Source of the DNA: Sporosarcina psychrophila
GTDB taxonomy: Bacteria; Bacillota; Bacilli; Bacillales_A; Planococcaceae
Length of the DNA: 64,000 nucleotides
Direction: 5' to 3'
Assembly: GCF_001590685.1 (NCBI RefSeq)
Contig: NZ_CP014616.1
Span: 3,037,001-3,101,000 of the forward strand
Of this stretch, positions 16,053 to 25,946 are shown one piece after another. The notes beneath the pieces were generated by a model that saw only the letters and a list, made by a program, of their open reading frames with translations, did not search any database and had not been told where the DNA came from. The first letter of the stretch is position 1. Every line of letters begins with the position of its first letter. The position numbers and the translations under genes are program-made.

Positions 16053-17779
16053 TTTGCAATCCCTCCTTGTTGAACAGACACCATATCACGATACACTTCC
16101 ACCGATTCCAGCAGTTCCTCATGTGTGCCAGTTGCTAAGAGTTCTCCGTTGTCCAAGAAAATAATCTTGTCGGCATTTTTAATCGTATGAAGCCTATGAG
16201 CAACTGTAATGACCGCTGAAGCTTTAGACAGTTCCTTAATAGATGCTTGCAAGATTTTCTCCGTCCGAAGATCGAGTCCAGTTGTCGGCTCATCAAACAG
16301 AATAACAGATGGACTTTTTAAGAATGCTCTCGCAATAGCTATTCGTTGTTTTTCTCCACCTGAAAGGTCTCTTCCTCCTTCACCAATAGCTGTATCATAG
16401 CCATGTTTAAGTGAATCGACCAACTCGGAAATTCCAGCCTTTTCAGCAGCTTGTACGATCTCTCCTCGAGTAGCATCCATACGTCCGCCAATCGCAATAT
16501 TTTCCGCAATTGTTCCTGAAAATAAATAAGGGTTTTGTGAAATATAACTTAATCGATCAAACCAATCTTTCTCTTGAAAGTTTGACCTTGGTTTCCCATT
16601 GATAAGCATTTCTCCCTCTGAGACCGAAACAAGTCCGGCAATTACATTTAATAGGGTTGATTTCCCCGCGCCAGTTTTACCGACAATCGCTACTTGTTCA
16701 TTTGGAACAATTTCTAGTTGAATGTTTTTTAATGTAAATGCATCTTCTCCATAAGTAAATCCCGCACCACGCAGTTCAATTGCTAGTGGTACTTCTCTTT
16801 CCAAGCTTTCTACTCCCCATAAAACAGGTTTCTCTGTGTCACTTAGTTCATCTGCTAGCTTTTTAGCCGCCCCCATACTTCCCCTACCCGTATGAAAAGC
16901 ACTACCTAAGTCTTTTAATTTCATGAAAAACTCTGGAGCCAATACCAACATGAAAAACGCGGTAAAAAACGTGATATTCTGAAACACAATTAAACTAAGG
17001 GCAAGTTCTAGGGCTATGATCCCCATACTTAGCATCGATATGAATTCTAATACTAAGGAATTTTGGAAAGCAATTTTAAGTACTTCCATCGTCGCATCAC
17101 GAAAATCAAGACTGCTTTTTCGTATCGTTTCTTTTTGTTCTTTGGAACGACCAAGTAATTTAAGAGTTGTCAATCCCTGTAACGTATCGAGGAACCCTCC
17201 TGAAAAAGCAGCCATTTTATCCAATTGGTCTTCGGTTTTGTCTTTTGTTTTGATACCAATAATTATCATGAAAACCGGAATAAAGGGTGCAGTGATTATA
17301 ATAATCACTCCTGTGGATATATGTTGTGTCAAGATAACCACTAGAATGATGAGTGGAATGATAGTAGCTTGAATTACTTGTGGGATATAACCGCTAAAAT
17401 AACTGTCAACTTCATCCACAGTATCCATCATTACACTTACTTTTTTGCCAGACTGTCCTTGAAGTGATGATTGCAACGTATTTCCAGAAAACTTATTCAA
17501 AAGGTTTTTCCGAAGATTCCCTTTAACCTGTGAAGCCATTTTCACTCCAGTTCTCCCACTAAGATACTGAAGGATTGTTCTTGCAAAAAACGCGAAGAAC
17601 AATCCTATCAACAGCGGTACAACATCAGAGAATGATGCATCTTTTATAAAGATACGATCCACAATTGCAACTAATAAATAACCCTGTCCAATAATTGCCA
17701 CACCTGTTGTGACAGCAAAAATGACCAAGAGAACCAGCTTTCTTTTCTGTTCTAATGCTAATTCCTTAAGTCCTACCAT
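16049..17779 (-). CDS. cydD: Thiol reductant ABC exporter subunit CydD
   Basis: This 576-residue ABC exporter half has transmembrane helices over residues about 15-300 (SGRTGVKMASQVKGNLRKNL; the GYIPQVIQATIIPLIILVV helix) and an ATPase domain from about 335. The ATPase domain shows Walker A GKTGAGKST, Q-loop YISQNPYLFSGT, signature LSGGEKQR, Walker B VILFDEPTTGLD and VAHRLHT. It is the partner of CydC, encoded downstream with overlapping codons. RBS GGGAGG precedes the ATG. Upstream lies a degenerate bd-type oxidase subunit gene on the same strand, so the original operon was probably oxidase-cydDC. Confidence 0.9.
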   Translation of the reverse strand: MVGLKELALEQKRKLVLLVIFAVTTGVAIIGQGYLLVAIVDRIFIKDASFSDVVPLLIGLFFAFFARTILQYLSGRTGVKMASQVKGNLRKNLLNKFSGNTLQSSLQGQSGKKVSVMMDTVDEVDSYFSGYIPQVIQATIIPLIILVVILTQHISTGVIIIITAPFIPVFMIIIGIKTKDKTEDQLDKMAAFSGGFLDTLQGLTTLKLLGRSKEQKETIRKSSLDFRDATMEVLKIAFQNSLVLEFISMLSMGIIALELALSLIVFQNITFFTAFFMLVLAPEFFMKLKDLGSAFHTGRGSMGAAKKLADELSDTEKPVLWGVESLEREVPLAIELRGAGFTYGEDAFTLKNIQLEIVPNEQVAIVGKTGAGKSTLLNVIAGLVSVSEGEMLINGKPRSNFQEKDWFDRLSYISQNPYLFSGTIAENIAIGGRMDATRGEIVQAAEKAGISELVDSLKHGYDTAIGEGGRDLSGGEKQRIAIARAFLKSPSVILFDEPTTGLDLRTEKILQASIKELSKASAVITVAHRLHTIKNADKIIFLDNGELLATGTHEELLESVEVYRDMVSVQQGGIAK

Positions 17780-18074
17780 CTCTCTACACCTCCCGAAAAA
17801 CGAGCTAATTTAGCGAAGTATCCAAAGTATATACATTGGCAGTAAGAACGCTACTTCCTCGTTATATAACTTAAGGATATTTGTTTGGAATTACCGCCAG
17901 AAAGCTACTTATATCAGTGGAAGACGCAAAAATCCACCGCTACTAAAAGTTTCAATTTATTTTTCTTTTGAAACAAATCCATCTTTTGGTGAAGTCCAAA
18001 ATGCACATACTTATACTGTGAAGATTATGGTACATGGAGCTACAAAGATTAGAATGTCATGTAGCATTCATCTT

Positions 18075-18425
18075 ACTCCTTTTCCCTGTTTTCTATTACA
18101 TACTCTTTATCAAAGAAGGAAGAAAATACTTCCAAAAACAGGGGTAGTGCTCCAGTCCTCCCTGCCAGTTTCATAAAATTTGACCAAAGTAATGAAAGCC
18201 GCAGTCCATTCATGGTTCCAGTTACAACACCGACCGAAACCCAGGCGCCCAGCGTTCGGCTATTAGAATATAATGTTCGTTATTTTTCTTAATTACCACT
18301 CAATGGGCTATCATGAGTGGAACACCAACCCATATCGTTGCGTAAATAATATAAAATGAATAGGTAAGAAATATTAATTTCCACCTTCTATACAACATCT
18401 TTTCCCAAGCTCCGCTTTGAGTAAA
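18075..18425 (-). pseudogene. Decayed cytochrome bd-type (YthA-like) ubiquinol oxidase subunit I
   Basis: Two minus-strand frames together read like a quinol oxidase subunit I N-terminus. The first is FYIIYATIWVGVPLMIAH, then an in-frame stop, then VVIKKNNEHYILIAERWAPGF. After a frameshift follow SVGVVTGTMNGLRLSLLWSN and FMKLAGR...ALPLFLEVF. The VGVVTGT...LQLSLLWPNFM-like string is characteristic of the YthA/CydA family. Only about 110 of some 450 residues remain. It lies upstream of cydDC in the same orientation. The 17.8-18.07 kb stretch may contain further scraps of subunit II, which I could not confirm. Confidence 0.7.
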
Positions 18426-18670
18426 TTATACAACCAAGGTACATTAATACTATTTTCAAGTCGTAGACCCATTTTAACTGTAATTGACTGTTAGTAGGTG
18501 GATATCTTGTGACAGAAACGACGATCATGTGACCGCGATTGGGCATTCTTTAGTTGTAAAAAAAAACACTTAAAATCCAGCTACTATTCTCTGATAATTA
18601 TGACACCTACAGAAAAAAATGTTAAAATAACAGTTAGAATATAATTCACTACGAAAAGGGAGGGATATAG

Positions 18671-20497
18671 ATGCCGAATTCTTATGTATTGCATGAAGAT
18701 ATGGGGCTGAATACCGGAAATGCATATGTTGAAAAAATTATTTTCAGTTTGACTAAAAGTGGAGCAATTCTAAATGCGAATAAAGATTTCTGTACTCTTT
18801 CGGTGGAAAAAATCCCTTCTATAATTGGTACATCTATGTATGAATTTGTTCATGAGGATGATCGGTTGTTATTCATTGAGCGAATTCTTGAATGCTGTGA
18901 TGGAAATTTGATTCCGTTTACTTTCAGGTTCACTACTAGTAAAAGGGATGGCATGCCGTTTTATGTAAATGTATGCAGGTGGATTAATCAGAATGAAGTG
19001 CTTATACATGCCATACCGATTGTAGATACGTTCGCCTATACATCTGTTGAACGCTCGTTAATTGATAAAGAACTCACGGTATTTGACATTACAGATAAAG
19101 CTGCCATCAATACTGGTTTTGACGGGACTGTTATTGGTGTTAATGACGCTTATATTGAACTCTTTGGATGGACACGTGAAGAGCTAGAAGAGAAGAAAGC
19201 CTCAATGGTTCCTGATTTTCTTATGTACGAACTTATAGAAATTAAGGAACGACTCATTAAGGGCGAAAAAGTTGTTCGTTTGAACACAGTACGAATAACG
19301 AAAAATGGACTAATGCTTCCTGTTAACATCGTTTTATTTCCTTATTATGACAGCGTTGGAATGGTTCAAGGCGTTTTTGCGCTTTCGAGAAAGCTTGAGG
19401 AAACGCTAGAAATGAAATCGTTTGTTGAAAAGCAGTTGGCAAATATTTTGCAACAGGAAGTATTAATTAAAGATATTACGAGAAATTTGGAATTCGGAGT
19501 TTGCCAGTATGATGTTAAAAAGGGGATGTACCTTTACGTAAGCCCTGGAATAGAACAACTTGTCGGTATCTCCGTTTTAGACTTAATGAAAGATCCTACA
19601 TTGTTTGTTTCAACATGTCATCCAGATGATAAAATTGAATTGTTTCGTTTTTTTGAGGAGTTATCTAAAGAAAGGACCGAAATTGAGTATCGCGTGCTAA
19701 ATAAGGATGAAAAAGTTTGCTGGATTCGAACAAAGATTACCCCTGTTATTGATGGGGCGGGAGAAGTTGTAAGATATGTTTCAATTACTCAGGATATTTC
19801 TAAACTAAAAATGCAAGAGGAGCTTCTTAGAAAGTGGGACATGCTTAACATAGTTGGACAATTATCTGCCAGCTTTGCTCATCAAGTTAGAAATCCATTA
19901 ACAACTATAAAAGGATTCATTCAATTATTTCCAATGGGGCCGGAAGATACGTTTGGTCCGATTATGACAGAAGAGCTTATTAAAATTGAAATGATTATAG
20001 AAGAATTTCTTCAACTTGCAAAACCGAGTAACGGAACAGGTTTTACAACTACCTCCATTTATAATGAAATAAACCGAACCATTTCATTGATGGAAAAAGA
20101 GGCAATACTTCATAATATTTCATTCAATATGAATCTTAATGATAAAGATCAATTCATTCATTGTGAACCGAAGCAAATTCAACAAGTGCTCATTAATTTA
20201 ATAAGAAATTCGATAGATGCAATGCCAAACGGCGGAGAAATAACAATAGGGACAGTGGTCGAAGAAGGACAAGTCGTCAAAATTACACTTACTGATACTG
20301 GTATCGGAATACCAACAGAACGTCTCAATAAGCTTGGAGAACCATTCTATTCACTTAAGGAAAAAGGAACGGGTCTTGGCCTTATGGTTAGTTATAAAAT
20401 TATTGAAAACCATCATGGATCTATTCAATTCAAGAGTAAAGAGGGTTATGGGACGACTGTAGAAATCACTCTTCCGTTAAGTGCCCCTGCGAATTGA
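18671..20497 (+). CDS. PAS-domain sensor histidine kinase (sporulation-kinase-like)
   Basis: The 608-residue protein has no membrane segments, so it should be cytosolic. Three PAS-like domains span residues about 20-125, 140-245 and 270-375 (the second: TGFDGTVIGVNDAYIELFGW; the third with a PAC-like VRYVSITQDISKLK end). HisKA follows with the H-box SFAHQVRNPLTTIKGFIQLF; His404 is the predicted phosphorylated residue. The HATPase domain has an N-box (INLIRNSIDAMPNGG), G1 (DTGIGIP) and G2 (GTGLGLMVSYKI). This architecture matches Bacillus orphan kinases of the KinA/KinE type that feed Spo0F, but no response regulator is adjacent, so its partner is unknown. RBS is GGGAGG. Confidence 0.88.
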   Translation: MPNSYVLHEDMGLNTGNAYVEKIIFSLTKSGAILNANKDFCTLSVEKIPSIIGTSMYEFVHEDDRLLFIERILECCDGNLIPFTFRFTTSKRDGMPFYVNVCRWINQNEVLIHAIPIVDTFAYTSVERSLIDKELTVFDITDKAAINTGFDGTVIGVNDAYIELFGWTREELEEKKASMVPDFLMYELIEIKERLIKGEKVVRLNTVRITKNGLMLPVNIVLFPYYDSVGMVQGVFALSRKLEETLEMKSFVEKQLANILQQEVLIKDITRNLEFGVCQYDVKKGMYLYVSPGIEQLVGISVLDLMKDPTLFVSTCHPDDKIELFRFFEELSKERTEIEYRVLNKDEKVCWIRTKITPVIDGAGEVVRYVSITQDISKLKMQEELLRKWDMLNIVGQLSASFAHQVRNPLTTIKGFIQLFPMGPEDTFGPIMTEELIKIEMIIEEFLQLAKPSNGTGFTTTSIYNEINRTISLMEKEAILHNISFNMNLNDKDQFIHCEPKQIQQVLINLIRNSIDAMPNGGEITIGTVVEEGQVVKITLTDTGIGIPTERLNKLGEPFYSLKEKGTGLGLMVSYKIIENHHGSIQFKSKEGYGTTVEITLPLSAPAN

Positions 20498-20554
20498 AAA
20501 TAATTAATACGGTTGACTATAGATTTAACAAGACTGACAGACTTTCATTCCTTT

Positions 20555-20720
20555 AAAAAGAGGTACTTGTGTCAGACCAAACGTGTTGTACATTAGCAAG
20601 ATGATGCACAACACGAGTGGTCTCAGACACAAAGACGAATAATCCACATATTCGATTAATTATACGGAAAAACTAAGAAAACCGCACTATACGTTTTGAT
20701 ACGCTTTATAATTTCATATT
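20555..20720. repeat. Dispersed GGTACC element, copy 2, with an inserted palindrome
   Basis: AAAAGAGGTACTTGTGTCAG begins the copy. At 20575-20622 a hairpin (GACCAaaCGTGTTGT / ACAACACGagTGGTC) is inserted after CAGAC, after which the element resumes with CAGACACAAAGACGAA. The right half is degenerate and no right GGTACC is visible. Confidence 0.65.
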
Positions 20721-20743
20721 TTCATATTTTATAGAAGTACAAT

Positions 20744-22480
20744 TTACTTTTCCATATCCTCTTCTTTTGGTTCATCGCTGCCACGATAGCGATTATAAGG
20801 TAGAACATTCCAAGTTCTTTCTTGTAAATAATCTTCACTCAGCACTCTCGGAATGTCCGCAAGAATCTTTTTAGCGACATCAAGTTCACGTTGGGATTCT
20901 TCCTTATCCTGATACAAGAATTCATCGGAAGCGGTAGTTGGAGCTAGCGACACTTTCTCCTCCAAGTCCTGAATGACCATTTCTTGTTGAACGCGCATTG
21001 ACTCCCGGGCATCTGCAATCCACTCCGGTTGCAAACCGCGATTGACATCACCGACGCAACTAAACTCATCAAAAATGTCCCGATAAATTTGGTCTGCATT
21101 GGTGCGGACATCCAAGTTCGCCGCTTCCAAATCAAGGTTAGTGAGTTGCTCCACTGTCAAAGGTGTATTGCGTTTTCGTCCACCGAGCCTTGTTCTTGTT
21201 AAATAGAAAGGGAATATGCTATTAAGTGTTTTGCCAACCGGTGAAATGGATCTTTCAAACTCATCAAGCCCTTTTGGCTGAACCCCCTGCATCGCAATAC
21301 GAGCTGATTCAGGACGTACAATTTCCTTCGGTGGCATAATCCCATGACGAAGCATTTCTCGTATACCCGTACCAGAAATATTGATCCGATACTGTTCATC
21401 ATGTGGACAGGACTGCCCTGTAGCAGGACTATCACAACGTGTGCAGTAAAAGACTTCATGATACAGCCGAACCTCGATCCCTAACTCTTCCGGTTTAAAC
21501 TCGTCAAATATACTATGACTCGCGTACTTATCATAATAATCACCAATTCCCGCGTGATCTCGCCCGATGAGCGCATGCGTACATCCAGAATTCTTCATAA
21601 TTAAGGCATGTAAAACAGTCTCACGCGGCCCTGCAAAAATATACGTCACTCGCAAAGGTGCAAGAATGGAGCGACCTTTTGGATAATACGTATCTAAAAC
21701 GCTTCGATAAGACAACATACGGTATTCATGACGTGTATACTCACGTTTGGCCATCTCAACTAAAGGTTGAAGAAGTAAGCCATCCAATTCTTCTAAAGCG
21801 TTCTTATGAATATACTCATGACCTCTATGCAAGGGATTGGCCCCTGTTATAAAACCTGCCGCAGTACGAAACTTCTTCTCCTCATAAAATATACGCCACG
21901 TATCTTTTGGTTCCAGTCGAAGTTTCTCAAATGGTCCCCAATCCATTCGCCGTAATAACCGAATAGGTCCACCTAAAGAGACATCCCCCATTCTTCTATA
22001 AATTGCATCTACCCCTGGATGATTACGATCGGTTGTACCAAAAAGGGCAGATGCACGTCGTTCCTTATCATACTGAAAAACATCTTCTATTTTCATAATA
22101 GCGACAGGTTCATTGTTTTCATCGGCAAGTGTGATCTCATCTCCAACTTTTAAGGACTTGACGATTTCCTTGTTCCTATTACCTATTGGAGCAAAGCTTA
22201 GCGGCGCCGGCCATATTACGCCACTTGTTAATCGCCCTTTCGAAAGAACAGAATTATAATCAGCTTCGTTCATAAAGCCTTCATTGGGAGATAACACCCC
22301 TGTGGCAATCATTTCAAGCGTTATGGAAGCCTCCATGTCTACCATAATCGTTGGTAACTGCTTGGCCCTGACCAGCTCCTCTTCCCGCTCTGTTCCCGTC
22401 ACAACCTTATCCACTAATTTGCCACCATGAGGCTGTTGTGGATAGTTCAAATACTTATTTTCCGCTACAACATTTACCAT
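20744..22480 (-). CDS. ATP-sulfurylase-like protein (sulfate adenylyltransferase family, atypical)
   Basis: At 578 residues this is longer than the usual 380-400 of bacterial Sat. A PUA-like N-domain (about 20-185) leads into the catalytic domain (about 190-400) with the HxGH-type motif NPLHRGHEYIHK, AGPRETVLHALI, GRDHAGIGDYY and a CxxC...CPH zinc knuckle (FYCTRCDSPATGQSCPHDE). A C-terminal extension from about 415 (FPFYLTRTRLGG onward) resembles nothing I know. The sulfate-binding QxRN segment reads TGAN instead, so both the Gln and the Arg appear to be replaced. The canonical reaction is ATP plus sulfate to APS and PPi. It stands alone, without cysC/cysH-type genes, so the true substrate is uncertain. 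Confidence 0.75.
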   Translation of the reverse strand: MVNVVAENKYLNYPQQPHGGKLVDKVVTGTEREEELVRAKQLPTIMVDMEASITLEMIATGVLSPNEGFMNEADYNSVLSKGRLTSGVIWPAPLSFAPIGNRNKEIVKSLKVGDEITLADENNEPVAIMKIEDVFQYDKERRASALFGTTDRNHPGVDAIYRRMGDVSLGGPIRLLRRMDWGPFEKLRLEPKDTWRIFYEEKKFRTAAGFITGANPLHRGHEYIHKNALEELDGLLLQPLVEMAKREYTRHEYRMLSYRSVLDTYYPKGRSILAPLRVTYIFAGPRETVLHALIMKNSGCTHALIGRDHAGIGDYYDKYASHSIFDEFKPEELGIEVRLYHEVFYCTRCDSPATGQSCPHDEQYRINISGTGIREMLRHGIMPPKEIVRPESARIAMQGVQPKGLDEFERSISPVGKTLNSIFPFYLTRTRLGGRKRNTPLTVEQLTNLDLEAANLDVRTNADQIYRDIFDEFSCVGDVNRGLQPEWIADARESMRVQQEMVIQDLEEKVSLAPTTASDEFLYQDKEESQRELDVAKKILADIPRVLSEDYLQERTWNVLPYNRYRGSDEPKEEDMEK

Positions 22481-22653
22481 CTCATTTCCTCCCCCTTTAA
22501 ATTGTTTGTCTATATATATTTAAAAATTCAGAACACTAACACCACTATAACCGCACACTCAAAATAAATCAAATACTCTGAAATTTGTAGTCATTTACTA
22601 AAGATACTACTATTTTACAGATTTAAATCACTTGCTAGAATAACTCTACGCAA

Positions 22654-22985
22654 AAAAACTCAGCCTTGTTACGCACAAGCTGAGTTGCATTCTTTTTTTT
22701 ACTATTTCAGTCAAACTTCTAACTACTAGTTATTCCAAGTTTATCAATCCAGAATTTTAATTGTAACCGTTTTACGTCCCCAATTTAGTGCGTCTTGTTC
22801 ATTTTCCATGAAGACATCAATTCTCTCACCTTTAATAGGACTACCAGTATCTCCCGCAATGACCTTTTTGTCAGGATTTGAACGCAAGTCAATACCGATG
22901 CAGTTAGAGAATTGCGTGCAGGAGGTAGCAATCGCGTGACACTATTCACCTCATTGATTTAATTGTCATAAAAAGAAGGGAACTG
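22654..22985 (-). pseudogene. Deleted duplicate of the LysM-3D wall-protein gene
   Basis: This parallels 38290-39235: the terminator hairpin (AACTCAGC...GCTGAGTT), the last codons (VTIKVLD-type end, NEQDALNWGRKTV), then a jump between two CCCGCAATG/CCGCAATG repeats to KKVIADPNSDLR-like codons. A second jump leads into the upstream leader (GCAATCGCGTGACACTATTC). All LysM repeats and the signal peptide are gone. It is a non-functional relic of a duplication. Confidence 0.85.
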
Positions 22986-23091
22986 GAATATTAAAAGCAA
23001 TTGGAACTATTGTATATCAGTACTTCAAAAGAGGAACTTGAAGCATTAAAAAGTCCATTGGGTACGGACAAGATTTGAGATGGTGTCGGAT

Positions 23092-23160
23092 ATGGCGAGT
23101 GCTACGCTAGGCACAGATATTGGTGGTTCTATTCGAATTCCCGTAACGGGTTCGGGCTAA
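23092..23160 (+). pseudogene. Scrap of an amidase-signature enzyme
   Basis: The frame MASATLGTDIGGSIRIPVTG SG carries the amidase signature around the catalytic Ser (GTDIGGSIRIP), then stops. Nothing else of the roughly 480-residue enzyme is recognisable within 22.99-23.36 kb, so only a fossil remains. Confidence 0.65.
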
Positions 23161-23362
23161 GGTCACTTCTTGAGCTAATGAAGTGAAATTTGGTTGTTTG
23201 AGAAAAAGCGTGCATGCATACGGTTCGTTTAACAGGCAACCATATAGTTGCTTCACTTGAACAATGTAGAATCGCGACAGGCATGCAACAGTATCACCGA
23301 TAAGAGGGCTGTGAAAATGAAGGTCCTCAAGCCTAACTCGCCAGTATTTTTTGAAAATAAAA

Positions 23363-23396
23363 AAACTGTCAACCAAATCCGTTTGGTTGACAGTTT
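23363..23396 (-). terminator. Terminator of clpE
   Basis: A perfect 15-bp inverted repeat (AAACTGTCAACCAAA / TTTGGTTGACAGTTT) with a 4-nt loop is followed by a U-tract on the minus strand. Confidence 0.92.
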
Positions 23397-23405
23397 ATAT
23401 ATATC

Positions 23406-23432
23406 AAAGGGGTACCTATGTCAGGAATAAAG
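23406..23432. repeat. Left-end scrap of the GGTACC element
   Basis: AAAGGGGTACCTATGTCAGG, matching the element's left end, lies directly beside the clpE stop codon; the rest of the element is absent. Confidence 0.5.
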
Positions 23433-25559
23433 TTACACTTTGTTGACGACAATTTCTTCCTCCACGACATCGACACGGACTTTTTCAACATGTTCTTCTA
23501 AAATAAGATCTGTTAATGGATCTTCGATTTTATCTTGAATAACTCTGCGAAGTGGTCGGGCTCCGAATCGTTTATCATAGCCTAATTTGACCAATGCTTG
23601 TTTTGCTTCTTGGGAAATCGTGATGGCAATATTATTCTCTTCGATTGTTACTTGTAAATCAACAAGCATTAAGTCCACGATTTCCAGTAGATGTTCCTCT
23701 GTTAATTCGTTAAATGAAACAATTGCATCGAAACGATTGAGAAATTCAGGTTTGAAATAATCGCCCAACATTTCGAGTTTTGTAACGGACTCATGTACTG
23801 TTTGATTGAAACCGACACTCACTTTTTTGTCACCTGTTCCAGCATTACTTGTCATAACAATGACCGTATCTTTGAAACTGACTGTCCGACCATGTGAATC
23901 TGTTAAGCGGCCATCCTCCATAATCTGAAGGAACATATTTTGAACGTCTGGATGCGCTTTTTCAATTTCGTCAAGGAGTAAAATTGAATACGGATTCCGG
24001 CGTACTTGTTCTGTTAATTGACCAGCTTCTTCATGCCCTATATAACCTGGAGGGGAGCCAATAATTTTAGACACAGCATGTTTCTCCATATATTCACTCA
24101 TGTCGAGGCGTATTAACGTGTCACGTGAACCAAATAATTCTTCTGCCAGGACTTTTGTGATTTCTGTTTTACCAACACCCGTTGGGCCAACAAATAAGAA
24201 AGAGCCAATGGGACGATTTTTGGCTTTAAGTCCCGCACGGCTACGACGAATTGCTTTTGCGATTTTATCGACCGCCTCTTCTTGACCGATGACTTTTTTG
24301 CTGAGATTTTCCTGAAGACCTTTCATTTTCACTTGTTCTGCTGCTTGTAGTTTTGTCACAGGAATTCCTGTTTTCTCTTCGACAATTAACTCAATATCTG
24401 CAACAGAAACTTCTATTTTTTCCGCTTCCCCACTCTGTTTCGCTTCTTCCAATTGTTTACGTAATTGAATTTCCTCAAAACGTAAATTTGCCGCTTTTTC
24501 ATAGTCTTCCACTTCTGCTGCTTGTTCTTTTTCTTGAATGATTTCGCCGAGACGCATACCAATTGAATCTAAATCTGAATTAGTGGTGACATGTGTAAGG
24601 TTTAAACGTGACCCGACTTCATCCATCAAGTCAATCGCTTTGTCCGGTAAAAAACGATCTTGAATATAGCGTTGTGATAAGGTAACAAAAGCTTGCACCG
24701 CTTCATCTGTATAGCGTACTTCATGGAAATTTTCGTAACGTCCTTTTAACCCGTTTAAGATTTTAATCGTATCTTCTGCAGATGGTTCCTTGACGATAAT
24801 CGGTTGGAACCGACGTTCAAGTGCAGCATCTTTTTCGATTTGACGATATTCTTTCAATGTCGTTGCCCCAATGAGTTGCAAGCCCCCCCGTGCTAAGGCT
24901 GGCTTCAAAATATTACCGGCATCCATTTGCGATCCTTCTGTTGAACCTGCACCAACGAGCAAGTGAATTTCATCGATGAATAAAATTACATCTGTTCGGG
25001 CTTGAAGTTCTTCAATTAGTTGTTTCATCCGCTCTTCAAACTGACCACGAATGCCCGTATTGGTAACAAGTGAAGCAACGTCTAATAAGTACACTTCTTT
25101 ATTCAGTAGTTTCATCGGTACATCGCCTTCGAGGATTTTTACTGCGAGCCCCTCGGCGATTGCTGTTTTACCAACTCCAGGCTCACCTATTAGCACTGGG
25201 TTGTTTTTATTTCTTCTATTTAGCGTTTCGATGACACGTCTCACTTCTTGATCACGTCCGATGACCGGGTCTATCAGTCCTTTTCTTGCTTCGTCTGATA
25301 TATTTTTACCAAGTTGGTCTAACAAACCGTTGCCGTGACCTTCTTCTGTTTGCTTTGTTTGAGTTTTTGCCTGTTGGCCACCGTTTGCTTTGAAAAAGTG
25401 ATTCGCATTGTCACTAAATGACGGCATCTTGCCTGCCTGTAATTGACCTTGGATTTCTTGAAAGCACGTAAGACACATATTGATGTGCATACCTTGCTGA
25501 TTCACTTGAAATCTTAAACTCATCGTCGCTTCGTTTTTACCACAATGTTGACACTGCAT
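23433..25559 (-). CDS. clpE: ATP-dependent Clp protease ATP-binding subunit ClpE
   Basis: The 708-residue protein has a ClpE-specific N-terminal zinc finger (CQHC at 3-6 and CLTC at 29-32) in place of the ClpC N-domain. AAA module 1 runs from about 75 to 330 (Walker [10 protein letters not shown], Walker [16 protein letters not shown]). A UVR motif lies near 355-390 ([20 protein letters not shown]). AAA module 2 spans about 430-630 ([21 protein letters not shown]) and a ClpB-D2-small C-domain ends the protein. ClpE is a heat-induced Hsp100 unfoldase that resolves aggregates and delivers substrates to ClpP. CtsR boxes upstream support heat-shock control. RBS is GGGAGG. Confidence 0.95.
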   Translation of the reverse strand: MQCQHCGKNEATMSLRFQVNQQGMHINMCLTCFQEIQGQLQAGKMPSFSDNANHFFKANGGQQAKTQTKQTEEGHGNGLLDQLGKNISDEARKGLIDPVIGRDQEVRRVIETLNRRNKNNPVLIGEPGVGKTAIAEGLAVKILEGDVPMKLLNKEVYLLDVASLVTNTGIRGQFEERMKQLIEELQARTDVILFIDEIHLLVGAGSTEGSQMDAGNILKPALARGGLQLIGATTLKEYRQIEKDAALERRFQPIIVKEPSAEDTIKILNGLKGRYENFHEVRYTDEAVQAFVTLSQRYIQDRFLPDKAIDLMDEVGSRLNLTHVTTNSDLDSIGMRLGEIIQEKEQAAEVEDYEKAANLRFEEIQLRKQLEEAKQSGEAEKIEVSVADIELIVEEKTGIPVTKLQAAEQVKMKGLQENLSKKVIGQEEAVDKIAKAIRRSRAGLKAKNRPIGSFLFVGPTGVGKTEITKVLAEELFGSRDTLIRLDMSEYMEKHAVSKIIGSPPGYIGHEEAGQLTEQVRRNPYSILLLDEIEKAHPDVQNMFLQIMEDGRLTDSHGRTVSFKDTVIVMTSNAGTGDKKVSVGFNQTVHESVTKLEMLGDYFKPEFLNRFDAIVSFNELTEEHLLEIVDLMLVDLQVTIEENNIAITISQEAKQALVKLGYDKRFGARPLRRVIQDKIEDPLTDLILEEHVEKVRVDVVEEEIVVNKV

Positions 25560-25602
25560 ATTCGTTTCCTCCCTTTATCTTCATTTATCTATCCCGCTTG
25601 GC

Positions 25603-25652
25603 TTTGACTATATTTGATCTATGAATTTATTGTACACTGACCTTTTTTGACT
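25603..25652 (-). promoter_or_regulatory. Two CtsR operator-like heptad repeats upstream of clpE
   Basis: Read on the minus strand, GATCAAA-TAT-AGTCAAA (25603-25619) and AGTCAAA-AAA-GGTCAGT (25636-25652) fit the CtsR consensus of two RGTCAAA heptads spaced by three bases. They start about 45 bases upstream of the clpE ATG. CtsR represses clp genes until heat stress; a double site fits the tight repression known for clpE. Confidence 0.8.
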
Positions 25653-25946
25653 TTCAAGAAACTTGCTTGAATGTCTTTGATTTCCCCAATGAATCCTCAT
25701 GCCCAAACAGAGTATCAACATTTAGGATTAGTATCGTCTGAAGAGCTATATGTTCTTGTTCCTCCTGATGTTACTAGCGTAATTGTGCATAGTCGTGGGT
25801 ATTGTCTTTGTGTCATATGAAGCTGGGCAACCGCAACAAGTCTAAATTGTGTATACCGAAAGTATGCGTGCTTACAAAACAATAATGTCTAGTGTATCAT
25901 TGACTTTTCAAGTCAATACCTAGAAATTGAAATAGGAGTGATTCTC

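Noticed and set aside
22481..22653. S-box or T-box riboswitch upstream of the ATP-sulfurylase-like gene
   Set aside because: No conserved core or terminator/antiterminator arrangement could be seen in the AT-rich leader.
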